A DNA stretch of 64,000 nt from Megalonaias nervosa. Taxonomy: Eukaryota; Mollusca; Bivalvia; Unionida; Unionidae. The translations under genes and the position numbers were made by a program. The notes beneath the pieces were generated by a model. The model was not told the DNA's origin, ran no database searches, and was given only the letters and a program-made list of their open reading frames with translations. This document shows positions 19,089-28,331 of this stretch, piece by piece. The stretch is from assembly GCA_016617855.1 (NCBI GenBank), contig JAECUM010093581.1:1-64000 (forward strand), read 5' to 3'. Numbering within the stretch: position 1 is the stretch's first letter; each line of letters begins with the position of its first letter.

Positions 19089-19810
19089 ATGGAGAATTTG
19101 TTAGCCAACATTTATAACGATCCATCCCATCCTGCGAGATACGGAGGAGTTCCGAAATTGTATCGTGGTGCCAAAACCCGACTCAGAAGTGTCTGTTTAC
19201 CTCAAGTGCAACGATGATTACAAGAACAAGCCAAGTACACCTTACACAAACTCATTCGACGAAAATTTTCCAGAAATCGCGCCCAAGTGGAGGGAATCGG
19301 TCATCAACGGCAAGCCGATTTAGCCGATGTCTCTCATTTGGCCACCTACCATTGTGGCTAAAAATATTTGTTTTGTGTCATCGACGTCTTTTCCAAATTT
19401 GTCTGGGTCGTGCCATTGACTTCCAAATCGAGCCCTCAAACTGGTGTTGAAACAAAGTGGTCGTCACCCTCTTCAATGGCAAACCGACAAAGGCACCGAG
19501 TCTCTGAACCAAGCTTTCCAAAACGAATTAAAGAAACGAGACATTCATTTTTTCACCACCGAGAATCCCGAAACCAAAGCCAACATCGTGGAACGTTTTC
19601 AACGCACCTTGAAAGAACGCATGTGGAAACATTTTACGCATCAACACACTCTCAAGTACATCGACGTTGTACCGCACTTGGTCACAGCGTGCAACCAATC
19701 TTACGATCGGTGCATCGGATGTGCTCCCCAAGATGTGACTCCCGACAACGAAGTGACCGTCTTTGAGCGCCTGTTTGGTACATCCCCGATTGTGACTGCT
19801 CCCTAGTATG
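19089..19810 (+). pseudogene. Polinton rve-type integrase, broken
   Basis: Retroviral-type integrase that would insert the element. It starts at ATG 19089 with the Polinton-typical HPARYGGVPKLYRGAK. The catalytic triad is visible: first Asp in QADLADVSHL, second Asp in WQTDKGTESLNQ, Glu in ANIVERFQRTLKERMW. In-frame stops lie at about 19215 (TGA) and 19360 (TAA), with a frameshift near 19440. It ends at TAG 19804-19806 and lacks the C-terminal chromodomain-like region of full-length relatives. About 240 codons remain. Confidence 0.88.
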
Positions 19811-19829
19811 GTGGAATGTTGAGGATGTG

Positions 19830-20699
19830 TTTTGCCACGATACTTTATGCTGTTTCACGGCCAAATTACCCCAGGCCATCCAATTGGATCACGAAGCCCA
19901 TTGGGAAGTGGCTTTGGTCGAAATGATTCAACCTACACAAATCAAAAACATCACTGAAAAATAAAATACTTTTCAGGTCGAAGGTCTGAACGACCAAGTG
20001 CAACAATAATTGAATGAAAACGAAACTGTAGATGCCTCTATGAAGCGACAAGTGTCCCCCGATACTTCACAGTACATCTATCTGAGGAAAATTGCCGCAG
20101 GCTATTATTTTAGCGGTCAACATCTGGCAGACACGATTACTGCCAAATTCAATGCGCTGTTTGGCAAAGCCTTGGACAGTACAAAACAAAGTGTCACCCT
20201 CGAGTACCATAAAGTGGCTCGTCGCCTACTGACGCAATTTTCGGATGCCAAAACGTTGGCCATTACATTTTGTCCCGAATTGTTTGACATTTTGGGCGGA
20301 GACCTCAAGATGGTCAAGGGTAACAACATGCCACCCATTACCAACAACTTGAATTTTGCTAAGTTTTTTCGATCCCCTGTAGAACTGAACCAAGGACAAA
20401 ATTTGATCTATGAGTACTCTGATGTGGTAGGGAACAACGTGGTGGGACACACATCCGCACCGTTACTGTGGGTCATTCCTTTCAAAGTGGATTCTGTAAC
20501 GACCAATGACGAGGAAGGCGGAAACATCTATCACGTTCAGCCCGAATTTGTACATGCTCACTATTTACCCGTCAATAAGTCGTATTTTGACAGTGTCAAC
20601 ATTGCTATAAAAGGAGATCTGGGACAAAATATTCCATTTGCCAAATTGAAAGTTACAGTGAAACACCATTTTCGAAAACGATTCTCTAACGACTTGTAA
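19830..20699 (+). pseudogene. minor capsid (penton-type) protein, broken near the start
   Basis: Single jelly-roll protein for the capsid vertices. The segment FTAKLPQAIQL...HWEVALVEM near the start and the C-terminal LRK...YYFSGQHLADTI, ELFDILGG, YEYSDVVGNNVVGHTSAPLL, AHYLPVNKSYFDSVNIAIKG and PFAKLKVTVKHHFRKRF are characteristic. Two TAA codons in the same frame (19960s and about 20008) interrupt the first 60 residues. From 20010 on 230 codons are open. It directly follows the integrase and precedes the pVI-like and major capsid genes, the usual structural order. Confidence 0.85.
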
Positions 20700-20702
20700 G
20701 CC

Positions 20703-21120
20703 ATGTATCCTGTGTACTGAGAAGTCACTCGACAGCGAGGATATGGTTTAGGAGATATGCTGAAATCGGCGTTTCGTTCGGTGGCTCCCGTTTTGAAACC
20801 GATGTTGAAACGAGGATTGCACGAATTGAAAGATGCCGTTTTGACGCAAGGTAAGGAATTTTTCCAAAATGTCATCACCGACAAACAAAACCCCAAAGAA
20901 GCCTTCTTGAGAGCAAGCAAAAATGTCTTGCTTCAAACTGGAAAAGACATTTTGGGTCGACGAGAAACTTACGCTGCCCAGTCAGGCTTCCTGCTTCCCT
21001 GACACCATAGCAGGACAGGGCAGAAAGAGACGACGAAGACACCCCTTCAGAGGACTTTACACACCCAGAGCTAGAAAGACCAAGAAAAGAAGAACCGTCA
21101 AAGAATTAGACGGTTTTTGA
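20703..21120 (+). pseudogene. pVI-like small capsid-associated protein, broken
   Basis: ATG 20703 reads MYPVY, a TGA, then RQRGYGLGDMLKSAFRSVAP, LKPMLKRGLHELKDAVL and a long amphipathic helix. A TGA at 21000-21002 and a frameshift precede the basic tail GRKRRRRHPF and KTKKRRTVKELDGF ending at 21118-21120. The Gly-rich then amphipathic-basic plan and its place between penton and major capsid genes match the Polinton/adintovirus protein compared with adenovirus pVI (capsid-internal, membrane-lytic). Function inferred from position and character. Confidence 0.6.
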
Positions 21121-21143
21121 TCATTAAATAACAGAGAGAAAAA

Positions 21144-22385
21144 ATGATGCTCCGAGAGTCTTGCGTATGTTCCAAGTCAGACCTTGATCTGTTTTCCATG
21201 CCACCCACCATGATGACGATGCAAGAATCGCAATGGGTATAATTTCATCCTATCTCCTCTTTGACAACCTCATCCCCATCAAATTTGGAATCAAAGGACA
21301 GCCCGAATATTATATCGAACTGAATAACAGTTACTTGTACCTGGACATTCTATAGACGGTAACGAGGTGGTAGCTCCCGTCAACAATTGTATGCATTCCT
21401 TGTTCAGTGAAGTGGATTTGTACTTGAATAACAAACTGGTCAGTACCAGCATGGATACTTACCCTTACCGAGCGTACCTCGAAAATCTCTTGACTTATCG
21501 AAAAGAAGCCAAGAACACCCATCTGGATACTTGCGTGGTATGGAAACCTGACACGGTAGACAAATTCAAAGACACCGATTTGATTACAGATAGAGAACGA
21601 AACCGCAATGTGGGATTCAACGAACGATGAAACGAAGTCAAGGATGGGCAGAGCTTAGAAATGATGGATCGTTTGCATTTGGATATGTGGTTACAAGAGA
21701 AGTATTTGCTGAACGGAGTGGATGTCCGCCTAAGACTGAATCGTAGTAGTACCGCTTCCCATTTGATGGCTGATGCTGCCAATTACAAAACAGCCATCGA
21801 AGAAGCCAGACTCTACGTGCGACGCTTAGAAGTGTTACCTAAGTGGGAAACGACATCAGTTACACTTTGAGCAGAACGACCGCCAAGCATCCGATACGAC
21901 GAGTGGAAGTGAAAACTTTCACCATTGCCGCTAGACTCCAATCCAAGATCGGAGATCATCAGTTCCAAGGACAGCTACTCAAACGTTTAATCATGGGTAC
22001 CGTTAGCAATGCAGCCCTTAACGGAGCCCCCGATCAAAATCTTTTGAGTTTGTGTACCAGACCCTTTGAACCTGACTTTGACAAGAAGAATTACTTGAGA
22101 TCGTACTTGTCCCTGTACGAAGCTACCGGACAGCTAGGAACCAACAGTAGTCACGGCAATAGGAACGACGATTATGCAGGAGGTTACGCTTTGTGGGCGG
22201 ATTTTGATTTCACTCCAGACCAAGGCAGCGACGAGAAACATTTCCACCCTATAAAATCCGGTCAGCTTCGTGTGGAAGTTCAGTTTGCTACCTCTCTACC
22301 CGAGACTGTGAACGTCATCTTTTGTGCCGAATTCGACAATCCGATAGAAATCAACAGTTTGAGAGAAGTCATTCTAGACTATTAG
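21144..22385 (+). pseudogene. major capsid protein (double jelly-roll), broken
   Basis: Forms the hexon-like trimers of the shell. The N-terminus SDLDLFSMPPTMMTMQESQW is followed by a stop at about 21240. Later blocks are NNCMHSLFSEVDLYLNNKLV, MDTYPYRAYLENLLTYRKE, DRLHLDMWLQEKYLLNGVDV, HPIRRVEVKTFTIAA and DYAGGYALWADFDFTPDQG. The C-terminal LPETVNVIFCAEFDNPIEI runs to TAG 22383-22385. Frameshifts lie between 21250 and 21340 and around 21850, with an in-frame TGA at 21628. About 414 codons, slightly short of the family because of decay near 21300. Confidence 0.9.
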
Positions 22386-22390
22386 AAACT

Positions 22391-22891
22391 ATGGAAGACT
22401 CTTATCCCTCTTTGAATGGTGGAGAATCTTTGGAAATGGAATGGGAGGATATCTTGGAAGCAGAACCGAAAGACAAAGACGAAGAGGTAATGGTCATGTC
22501 CAGATGGCCAGAACAAGAAGAACATTTAGTCTCCAGTTTTGCCAAACACCTTGCGGAAACCATTATAGAGTTGACCAGCAAAGATTGTTATGAATGTCAA
22601 AATGATCATCCCAGTCAAATTCAACACGATAAATGCCTAATGATGAGTCAAGAAGAAAACTTGGATGAGTATCTGGAAGACGCTTGGGATCTCGTCTCGG
22701 AAGAAGCAGTGTTGCATCAGTGGTATAAAGACTTGCGTGATCAATCCTCACCTCCATTGACTGCTCGAGAGATCCATCGCATCGAATCTCTCTTGGCCCT
22801 GAGTATGGAGACGAAGATAAGAGAAGATTACTTGACAGAGATTTTCAGGCAAAACGTCAGGATTGAACTGATGACTTATCATTACTTGTGA
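22391..22891 (+). CDS. Polinton conserved CxxC-SQ-H protein, unknown function
   Basis: An open frame from ATG 22391 (the region is open from 22322, overlapping the capsid stop in another frame), about 166 residues. Very acidic N-terminus, then DCYECQNDHPSQIQHDKC, a Cys/His pattern that recurs in an uncharacterised protein found beside the capsid gene of many Polintons and adintoviruses, followed by acidic helices (LDEYLEDAWDLVSEEAVL). It may bind zinc. Its place between major capsid and protease suggests a virion or assembly role. Confidence 0.6.
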   Translation: MEDSYPSLNGGESLEMEWEDILEAEPKDKDEEVMVMSRWPEQEEHLVSSFAKHLAETIIELTSKDCYECQNDHPSQIQHDKCLMMSQEENLDEYLEDAWDLVSEEAVLHQWYKDLRDQSSPPLTAREIHRIESLLALSMETKIREDYLTEIFRQNVRIELMTYHYL

Positions 22892-22906
22892 AACAAAAAA
22901 AACAAA

Positions 22907-23475
22907 ATGGATACCTAGGAACTTTATTACCTTTGAAAAACAGTTGTACACCGCTTCTTGGAATCCTGTTGTGTGCGCTAAAGATGGACTTCCTCATTGG
23001 AAACCTAAAGACCATCAAGCTTATATCATCAACACGGACGACAGTCATCTCCCAGGAACCCATTGGGTAGCCATTTACTTTCCTCACGATGCCTGTGTGC
23101 AGTATTTTGATTCGTATGGATTACCGCCTTTGGAAGACAACATCATCGATTGTATGACGCACAGATTTAATGGTGTGTGGACAATACTGGGTGCATTTTC
23201 TTCATCAAGGCAGTCTTTGATATCTCTTAGAACATTTAGTGACTTATTTTGATCGTGACTCTTCTAGAAATGATGAAAAAGTAGATCGATGGTTTTATGA
23301 CTGTTATGGATACCTCTTGTCTTTAGCTAGGAAACATAGTGTACATCAATGGCCAAATGACCTCCATCAGTGGAAGTCTATCTTGACTTCACAACGTTGT
23401 CAACCTTTCAAAAATGTGTTATTTGATATTGTATGGATTGTTATATTATGTGTTGGTTGTTTGTTGGTTGAATAA
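22907..23475 (+). pseudogene. adenain/Ulp1-like cysteine protease, broken
   Basis: Maturation protease of the Polinton particle. ATG 22907 is followed by a TAG three codons later and a frameshift. The main block has HQAYIINTDDS, the catalytic His in GTHWVAIYF, the acidic partner region YFDSYGLPPL and, after a further frameshift, the catalytic Cys in CGQYWVHFL (near 23172). The C-terminal block 23239-23475 includes a motif like SRNDEKVDRWF. A stop lies at the frame junction near 23250. An AATAAA overlaps the final stop region (about 23472). Confidence 0.8.
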
Positions 23476-23477
23476 AA
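23472..23477 (+). terminator. polyadenylation signal AATAAA after the protease
   Basis: GTTGAATAAAAATG overlaps the end of the protease frame. Confidence 0.45.
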
Positions 23478-23655
23478 ATGTTATTAAAAATAGCGTTGGT
23501 GGTTTGTTTTAAATCTTTTTTATCACTATCTATGCTCTTTGACTTCTCTCCATCACTCACCATGAGATGAGCTATAGCGTTCCTACCCAAAAGCCGTAGG
23601 GATATTTTCTATCGTTTCCGCGCTTGAGCCACATAAAACGGGGCGGTCTCCAGTC

Positions 23656-23690
23656 TGACGAGCCATTGTTGACTCGTCAACCTATAAAGA
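23656..23690 (+). promoter_or_regulatory. hairpin plus TATA box upstream of the 23788 gene
   Basis: A 7-bp stem (TGACGAG 23656-23662 with CTCGTCA 23673-23679) is followed directly by CCTATAAAGA (23681-23690). The next ATG with a long frame is about 100 bp on, at 23788. Confidence 0.5.
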
Positions 23691-23787
23691 TACATTCAAG
23701 ACAAGCAAAGCTGAACGAAGCCCACGTGAATTTATATCGTGTCAGGCAAAACCTGATACCCAAGCCTGATGAGATTGAAATGTCAGG

Positions 23788-24057
23788 ATGCTAAAAGTGG
23801 CTCAAGACCTGATAGAAGAGGCGTTTAAAGATGAAATTAAGAAGGAACAAGAAAAATGGACCTAGAAGTATAGACTTCAGAAACAGCAGAGAGAACAGCA
23901 ACAGCAGCAACAACAGCTGGAGCCAGACAGGTTTTGTGGACTACCGTGTGGACACGAAAGAGTTATCCTTCTCCTTCCGAAGAAGCAGGCACTATCCTTT
24001 CGAGTAAGCCTGCAGCCAGACAGGGACACAATCTTAGACGATAAGAGATTGCCATAA
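23788..24057 (+). pseudogene. Gln-rich small protein with histone-type 3' end, one internal stop
   Basis: ATG 23788 to TAA 24055-24057 is one frame of 89 codons plus the stop, with a single TAG at 23863-23865. The first 25 codons form a charged helix (AQDLIEEAFKDEIKKEQEKW). After the TAG come a Gln run (QQQREQQQQQQQ) and a Cys/Leu-rich segment (FCGLPCGHERVILLLPKKQA). The stop is followed 13 nt later by a perfect histone-type stem-loop. No family is known to me. The TAG may be a late mutation or sequencing error. Confidence 0.45.
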
Positions 24058-24070
24058 CCCTCAACAAAAC

Positions 24071-24086
24071 AGCCCTTTTCAGGGCT
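24071..24086 (+). terminator. histone-type 3' stem-loop
   Basis: AGCCCT-TTTC-AGGGCT: perfect 6-bp stem and canonical TTTC loop, then ACCCCA as in histone mRNAs. A TTGAAAAGAT block lies 13 nt downstream (24099-24108). A separate AATAAA at 24240-24245 follows. Confidence 0.75.
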
Positions 24087-24434
24087 ACCCCAACAACCTT
24101 GAAAAGATATACTATTCCATTGTCAAAATTTGTCTGTCTTTGTGTTTGTCTGTAGATTAAAAAAATGGAAGTTTGCCTATAAACACTTCATTTCCCTGAC
24201 TTGTAACATATTCTATGTGTTTTAATATGTATGAGTGGTAATAAAGTGTGTTTGACGGAAAAAAGTGAACGTGGGTGTTTCTTTTAGGTCCGCGCGTTCC
24301 ATATTATTGATGGTTGGGTGGGTATCGTTAGTTTTCTCATTCAGTCTGAAGTCCGCAGCGAAGAGAGCAGCAGCACACACTAACAGCGCTAGTGATGGAG
24401 ATAATAATTCCCGCTCAAGCATTGAGTGCGATAC

Positions 24435-24448
24435 AAGGCTTAAGCCTT
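24435..24448. repeat. perfect palindrome upstream of the 24569 gene
   Basis: AAGGCTTAAGCCTT, 14 bp, about 120 bp before the ATG. Confidence 0.7.
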
Positions 24449-24568
24449 AACCTCTCAACCGGCTGAAGTTTAGGAGCTCAAGAGAAAAGAACAACCTTGC
24501 TCTTAATCTGGGAGAATAAAGAAGAAACTTTCACAAAGTAAAAGGCCAGCAATCGGAGAAGCGGAAAC

Positions 24569-25267
24569 ATGCACCGACAGAGGGAACAAGAAATGCAGAC
24601 CCAGTCTGGGAGCATCCCGCCAAAACCGACTCCTGAAGTTAACAAACCCCAGCAGTCGACCCAGCCTAACATCGAGACAAAAGAAGCCCAGCTGACGGTC
24701 GAAACTGCCCAGGCACCGGACCACGTTTCGGAAAAACAACAACAGCAACAAGAAAAGGAGACTTATGCGAGTAAAGTTACCCATAGTCCCAAAGAAACGA
24801 CAACCTGGCAGAAGGTAACACGTGGGTCCCCACCCACTCGCACATTAGCAGCAGACCTAGAGCTATCTTCGAATAGTGAAAGCAGCGATAACGAAGAAGA
24901 GGAAAATATAGTGGAAGCGGAAGTAACAAGGCATAGAAAGAACAGAGAGGTATTCCAATCTATGGAGATAAGTACCGTTGGACGACCTAAAAAAGCAGGA
25001 AACTTCATCAGTGCGGTCAGATATCTTGCTTGGAGATCGCTCGACACAAAGAAGCCTAGACCTACACAATGGCACTTCGGTGTGAGAATCCTCTCACAAT
25101 GCTACAAAAAAGCCTACCGTCATTACCCTATACACAATCTGGTAGACGCTGATAAATACCTGTGTGAAGTGCATGGGTACCAGGCATTTCCCGAACAATT
25201 AGGGAAGGACTCACGTTCTGCGGAGGAAAATAGAGACATGGAAACCGACCGCCGCACCTTCGACTGA
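24569..25267 (+). CDS. unknown 232-residue protein with conserved-looking C-terminal domain and histone-type 3' end
   Basis: An intact frame. Residues 1-70 are Gln/Pro/Thr-rich, 70-130 acidic and Ser-rich with a cluster SSNSESSDNEEEEN, and 138-210 look globular: GRPKKAGNFISAVRYLAWRS, WHFGVRILSQCYKKAYRHYP, LVDADKYLCEVHGYQAF. The globular part has regular aromatic and hydrophobic spacing and two Cys but no family I can name. A stem-loop begins 11 nt after the stop. No TATA box is obvious upstream; (TTTTAG)GTCCGCGCG near 24284-24296 could be a splice acceptor. A working gene at some past time seems likely. Confidence 0.6.
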   Translation: MHRQREQEMQTQSGSIPPKPTPEVNKPQQSTQPNIETKEAQLTVETAQAPDHVSEKQQQQQEKETYASKVTHSPKETTTWQKVTRGSPPTRTLAADLELSSNSESSDNEEEENIVEAEVTRHRKNREVFQSMEISTVGRPKKAGNFISAVRYLAWRSLDTKKPRPTQWHFGVRILSQCYKKAYRHYPIHNLVDADKYLCEVHGYQAFPEQLGKDSRSAEENRDMETDRRTFD

Positions 25268-25278
25268 AATGCCACAAC

Positions 25279-25294
25279 AGCCCTTTTAAGGGCT
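25279..25294 (+). terminator. histone-type 3' stem-loop
   Basis: AGCCCT-TTTA-AGGGCT: perfect 6-bp stem, loop differing from TTTC at one base, 11 nt after the stop at 25267. The downstream purine element is not evident. Confidence 0.6.
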
Positions 25295-25315
25295 AAAACT
25301 GCCTATTAATTTAAG

Positions 25316-25339
25316 GGATTCCATTTTGGCTTGGAATCC
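25316..25339 (+). other. 8-bp stem hairpin just after the stem-loop
   Basis: GGATTCCA (25316-25323) and TGGAATCC (25332-25339) around an 8-base loop TTTTGGCT. Confidence 0.6.
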
Positions 25340-25708
25340 TTTGGTTGCCGATCAAAATTACAAACTTATACCTAATATTGACTCAAAAGACAATAACGTC
25401 GCTTAGACATATAGTACAAAATTTTTAGGGAATTATTTCACGTACACTTATGTACTAGAATTAAATTCGATAGTTAGGTCGTAGGAAAAAATTTTCATAA
25501 CTATTTGAGAATTTGTATAATTGCACTGGTGGCTTACACACTATTGGCATTAGGGCCCGTCCATTAGTACAACTGAACTAAATTTGACCAATCAAGTGCG
25601 GCCTTGCGTTTGAGGGCGACAACATCCATCCCCCAACCCACCCCCGGTCACTTTCCACCTTTTCCTCGACCAGACTAATTAAACAGTGCGACCTTCGCAC
25701 AAACGCGC

Positions 25709-25739
25709 GGGGTTGTAGTGGCACCATTCCTACAACCCC
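25709..25739 (+). promoter_or_regulatory. 10-bp perfect hairpin with TGGCACCATTC loop
   Basis: GGGGTTGTAG pairs with CTACAACCCC. The loop resembles the GTGGCTCCAATTC loops of the hairpins at 28332 and 28383. Confidence 0.75.
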
Positions 25740-25752
25740 GAACAATTAAAAA

Positions 25753-25806
25753 GCCTGACATTCAGGCATAAACTAGTCGCGAAAGCATTAGCTTTCGTAT
25801 GCGACT
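25753..25806 (+). promoter_or_regulatory. two further hairpins upstream of the duplicated TATA cassette
   Basis: GCCTGA-CAT-TCAGGC (25753-25767). Then AGTCGC/GAAAGC (25775-25786) pairs with GCTTTC (25791-25796) and, after a GTAT bulge, GCGACT (25801-25806), a 12-bp bulged stem. Confidence 0.7.
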
Positions 25807-25825
25807 ATAATTCTTCTTCATTCAT

Positions 25826-25897
25826 TGTTAGTTTTTGTGTAAGGGTATGTTGTCCTTCACGTCCGTGCTTCAAGTATATAAAGCGTAGCGTTCGTAT
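25826..25897 (+). promoter_or_regulatory. TATA promoter cassette, copy 1
   Basis: Contains CTTCACGTCCGTG then TATATAAA (25875-25882) and G-GTAGCGTTC. It lies about 55 bp upstream of the ATG at 25936. Copy 2 is exactly 1,000 bp downstream. Confidence 0.7.
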
Positions 25898-25935
25898 GTC
25901 TGGCTACCTATCGTTGACGTAACAAGATCAACAAC

Positions 25936-26041
25936 ATGAACAGAGCACAGGAAATAATGGAACTCCAGATGCATCTGGAAAATGCTCATCGCCTCCTAGA
26001 CGATCTAGCCATGGAGGCTATTGCTGAAGAAGAAGAAGAAG

Positions 26042-26072
<31 letters not shown>

Positions 26073-26400
26073 TGTCTTAGATGATGAGGAGAAGGAGAAA
26101 GACAAAGGCATAATCCTGCTGATGCAGCCAATTTGCGATGTGAAGCCTGTCTTGAAGACACCATTACAGAAGCCACCGCAAGCGTTCACGGTGCCTCGTA
26201 CCAAAGATCGGGACTTGGAGCTGGAGCTACAACGCCAAGAGTGGGAACCTCAGCGACCACAGCAGCAGTATCAGCACGTACGAGCAAGGCATGCCATCTT
26301 CACAATCCCTGAAACCAAAGACTGGGGGAGAGTGAAGCGAATCAACCTTCTTCATCACTCCCCGTCCTTACCATTTCGTGGGAGAACGGTTGAAGCGTAG
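25936..26400 (+). CDS. polyglutamate protein, unknown
   Basis: An intact 154-codon frame. It begins with an amphipathic helix (MELQMHLENAHRLLDDLAM), then a run of about 17 acidic residues from (GAA)n, then a Pro/Arg/Gln-rich half with two related blocks, QAFTVPRTKDRD and HAIFTIPETKDWG. That is an internal duplication separated by about 45 residues. The promoter cassette is directly upstream. A degenerate histone-type stem-loop follows at 26468. No family recognised; an acidic DNA-mimic or transcription-factor-like role is possible but unsupported. Confidence 0.55.
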
Positions 26401-26467
26401 ATGTGTGTGCGGTGCTAGACATGGGAGGTGCGGACATTAACCAGGTACAAATGAAATTCAAAACAAC

Positions 26468-26483
26468 AATCCTTTTCAGAGCT
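26468..26483 (+). terminator. degenerate histone-type stem-loop
   Basis: AATCCT-TTTC-AGAGCT keeps the TTTC loop and the CCTTTTCAGAGCT-like core, but the stem has mismatches. Position relative to the 25936-26400 gene fits the series. Confidence 0.35.
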
Positions 26484-26519
26484 AATCATATCTCTAGAGA
26501 AGAGTTGCCAATCATATAA

Positions 26520-26720
26520 TTATGTGTGTATGTGTGCGCGCGTACGTTTGTGTGTGTGTATGTGTGCATGCGTGCGCACGTATGTTTGTGTGTGTGTGTG
26601 TGTGTTTGTTTTTTCCTTAACAAAATACCCTTGTCCCTGCACAAAATAATAGTGTTTCTGTGTATGTGTGCGCGTGTGCGTTTGTGTGTGTGTGTGTATG
26701 TTTTTTTTTCCTTAACAAAA
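26520..26720 (+). repeat. (GT)n-rich microsatellite region
   Basis: Two blocks of TGTGTG and CGCG/TGCG mixture, each followed by a T-run, CCTTAACAAAA and CCCTT (26614 and 26710), so the whole 150-bp unit appears duplicated. Confidence 0.8.
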
Positions 26721-26825
26721 GACCCTTATTCCTAAACACAAAAAGTTTGGTATTAGTGTGTTGTTTTGTACAAAAAAAAAAATTAAGTTAGCACTCTCAT
26801 CACTATGGGCTGTTTGGTATGTGAT

Positions 26826-26897
26826 ATGTGTAGTTGGTGTGAGGGGATGTTTTTCTTCACGTCCGTGTTTGAGGTATATAAAGTGTAGCGTTCATCA
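26826..26897 (+). promoter_or_regulatory. TATA promoter cassette, copy 2
   Basis: Shares CTTCACGTCCGTG, TATATAAA (26875-26882) and GTAGCGTTC with copy 1. It is followed by GCGTCATTCAA (26901-26911), a leader motif also found before the 28720 gene. Confidence 0.7.
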
Positions 26898-27400
26898 ATC
26901 GCGTCATTCAAGATTAAGTTACATTTAAACAGAGGATAACGATAACCGCCCAATACAAAGATAAGGAAACCTAATATCATCCCAAGGAATACAAATTTTA
27001 ATAAAGAAAAAGAAGGGGAAAAAAAAGATGAAGGGAAGAGGAAGGAATGTGAAAAGAAAAAGAAAGGGAAAAGATGGGAACAAAGTCAGTTAAAATGATT
27101 CAAACAACCAATGCTAGCAATAGGGCATCCAAAGAATCCTAACATCTACTTTAAAAAAAAAAAAAAAGAACACATCACTGCTCAGACCTTGACAGATCTT
27201 ATAAAGGGGGCTGGTGAAGAAGAATCGGGGGAAATGGGAAAAGCCGGATTTTATCCAGGTCGGAATGATAATGCTTGTCATACGACGGACCCTATTTCAC
27301 TCGTGAAAGCGACAACTGCCCCCAAATGTCAGTCAAAGATAATAAAATTAACCTATAAACTAGACATAGCACATCGAGGGTAGTGTAAATTATAGATAGT
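26898..27400 (+). other. decayed gene module downstream of promoter copy 2
   Basis: Purine-rich sequence (26998-27085), with only a 21-codon frame encoding KGRGRNVKRKRKGKDG from the ATG at 27028, and a weak frame near 27111-27383. No clear gene or stem-loop. It looks like a dead member of the accessory series. Confidence 0.35.
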
Positions 27401-27770
27401 AAATTACCAATAAGACAAATAATCAAAACTAGCAGTAAGTAACCAAGGACGAATAGCACCAAGCCAAATAAAAAGAAATAGTAAACTAGATAATATGACA
27501 ACAATATATAAAATCTTTGTTATCACAACCACTCACAGACATGTCTGACAAAGATCATATAAATCCTTAACCAATCCACACACACCCTTTTTCTCCAAAT
27601 TTTTTTTCTCCTCTATTATTCCTTCTATATACTAAATGCCAACAAACTAAATAACCAACAACCTTCCCTCTATCAACTTTCTTCGTTCCGAAATGACAGC
27701 TATATCAGTAAGCAAATATGAGATTACCAGAATTAATAAGTACAATTTAGTCCATAAAATTAACATTAAA

Positions 27771-28080
27771 AGGTGGTCAAAACACCCAAATAAACTTACA
27801 ACATGAGCACATTAGGACCCCAAATTGATAATTCATAAGGTGGACAAAACACCCAATGACCATCAGGCCCCGCCGCACAAGGTGGCAAAATAAATATACC
27901 ACTTAGTCAAAATGACCCAAACTAAACAATTCACAAGATGGTCAAAACACCCAAGACCATCAGGCCCCGCAGTATAGTGGCAACTTAAACACTATGGAAT
28001 GCCATGTAAGACCCCATAACAAAAGCACATATTAAGGCGGTCTCAGCCCAGTACATCAGGGCCAGCTACACAAGGTGGCA
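27771..28080 (+). repeat. imperfect repeat of about 100 bp
   Basis: Four copies of AAGGTGGTCAAAACACCCAA-like sequence, the inner ones with GACCATCAGGCCCCGC and CACAAGGTGGCAA. Starts are near 27771, 27836, 27933 and 28035. Confidence 0.7.
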
Positions 28081-28331
28081 AACCTAAATTTAGAAACTGA
28101 CTAAACAACAAATAATTTATGGTTGTCACCAAAGATATCTCCACCTGATTAACAAGAACAAAAACAGCACAGAGGTTTTTCAAAATTATGCAAAAACAAC
28201 AAAAATATTTAGGCGACGATATCGGAGTCACTGAGTACCTTCCTGTGGATCGGCACCAACCGACCGACCCTCCTACCATGCCACAAACAGACATCACAAA
28301 TTAACAGCATTCAATGCACGAAAAAAATTCG

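Noticed and set aside
25986..26204. Poly-Ser frame on the minus strand
   Set aside because: Antisense of the (GAA)n tract of the 25936-26400 gene.
27535..27546. CAGACATGTCTG palindrome as a p53-type half-site
   Set aside because: A single 12-bp palindrome in non-coding DNA is expected by chance, with no second half-site.
28043..28297. 84-codon minus-strand frame
   Set aside because: No domain, overlaps repeats and has no promoter or 3' signal.
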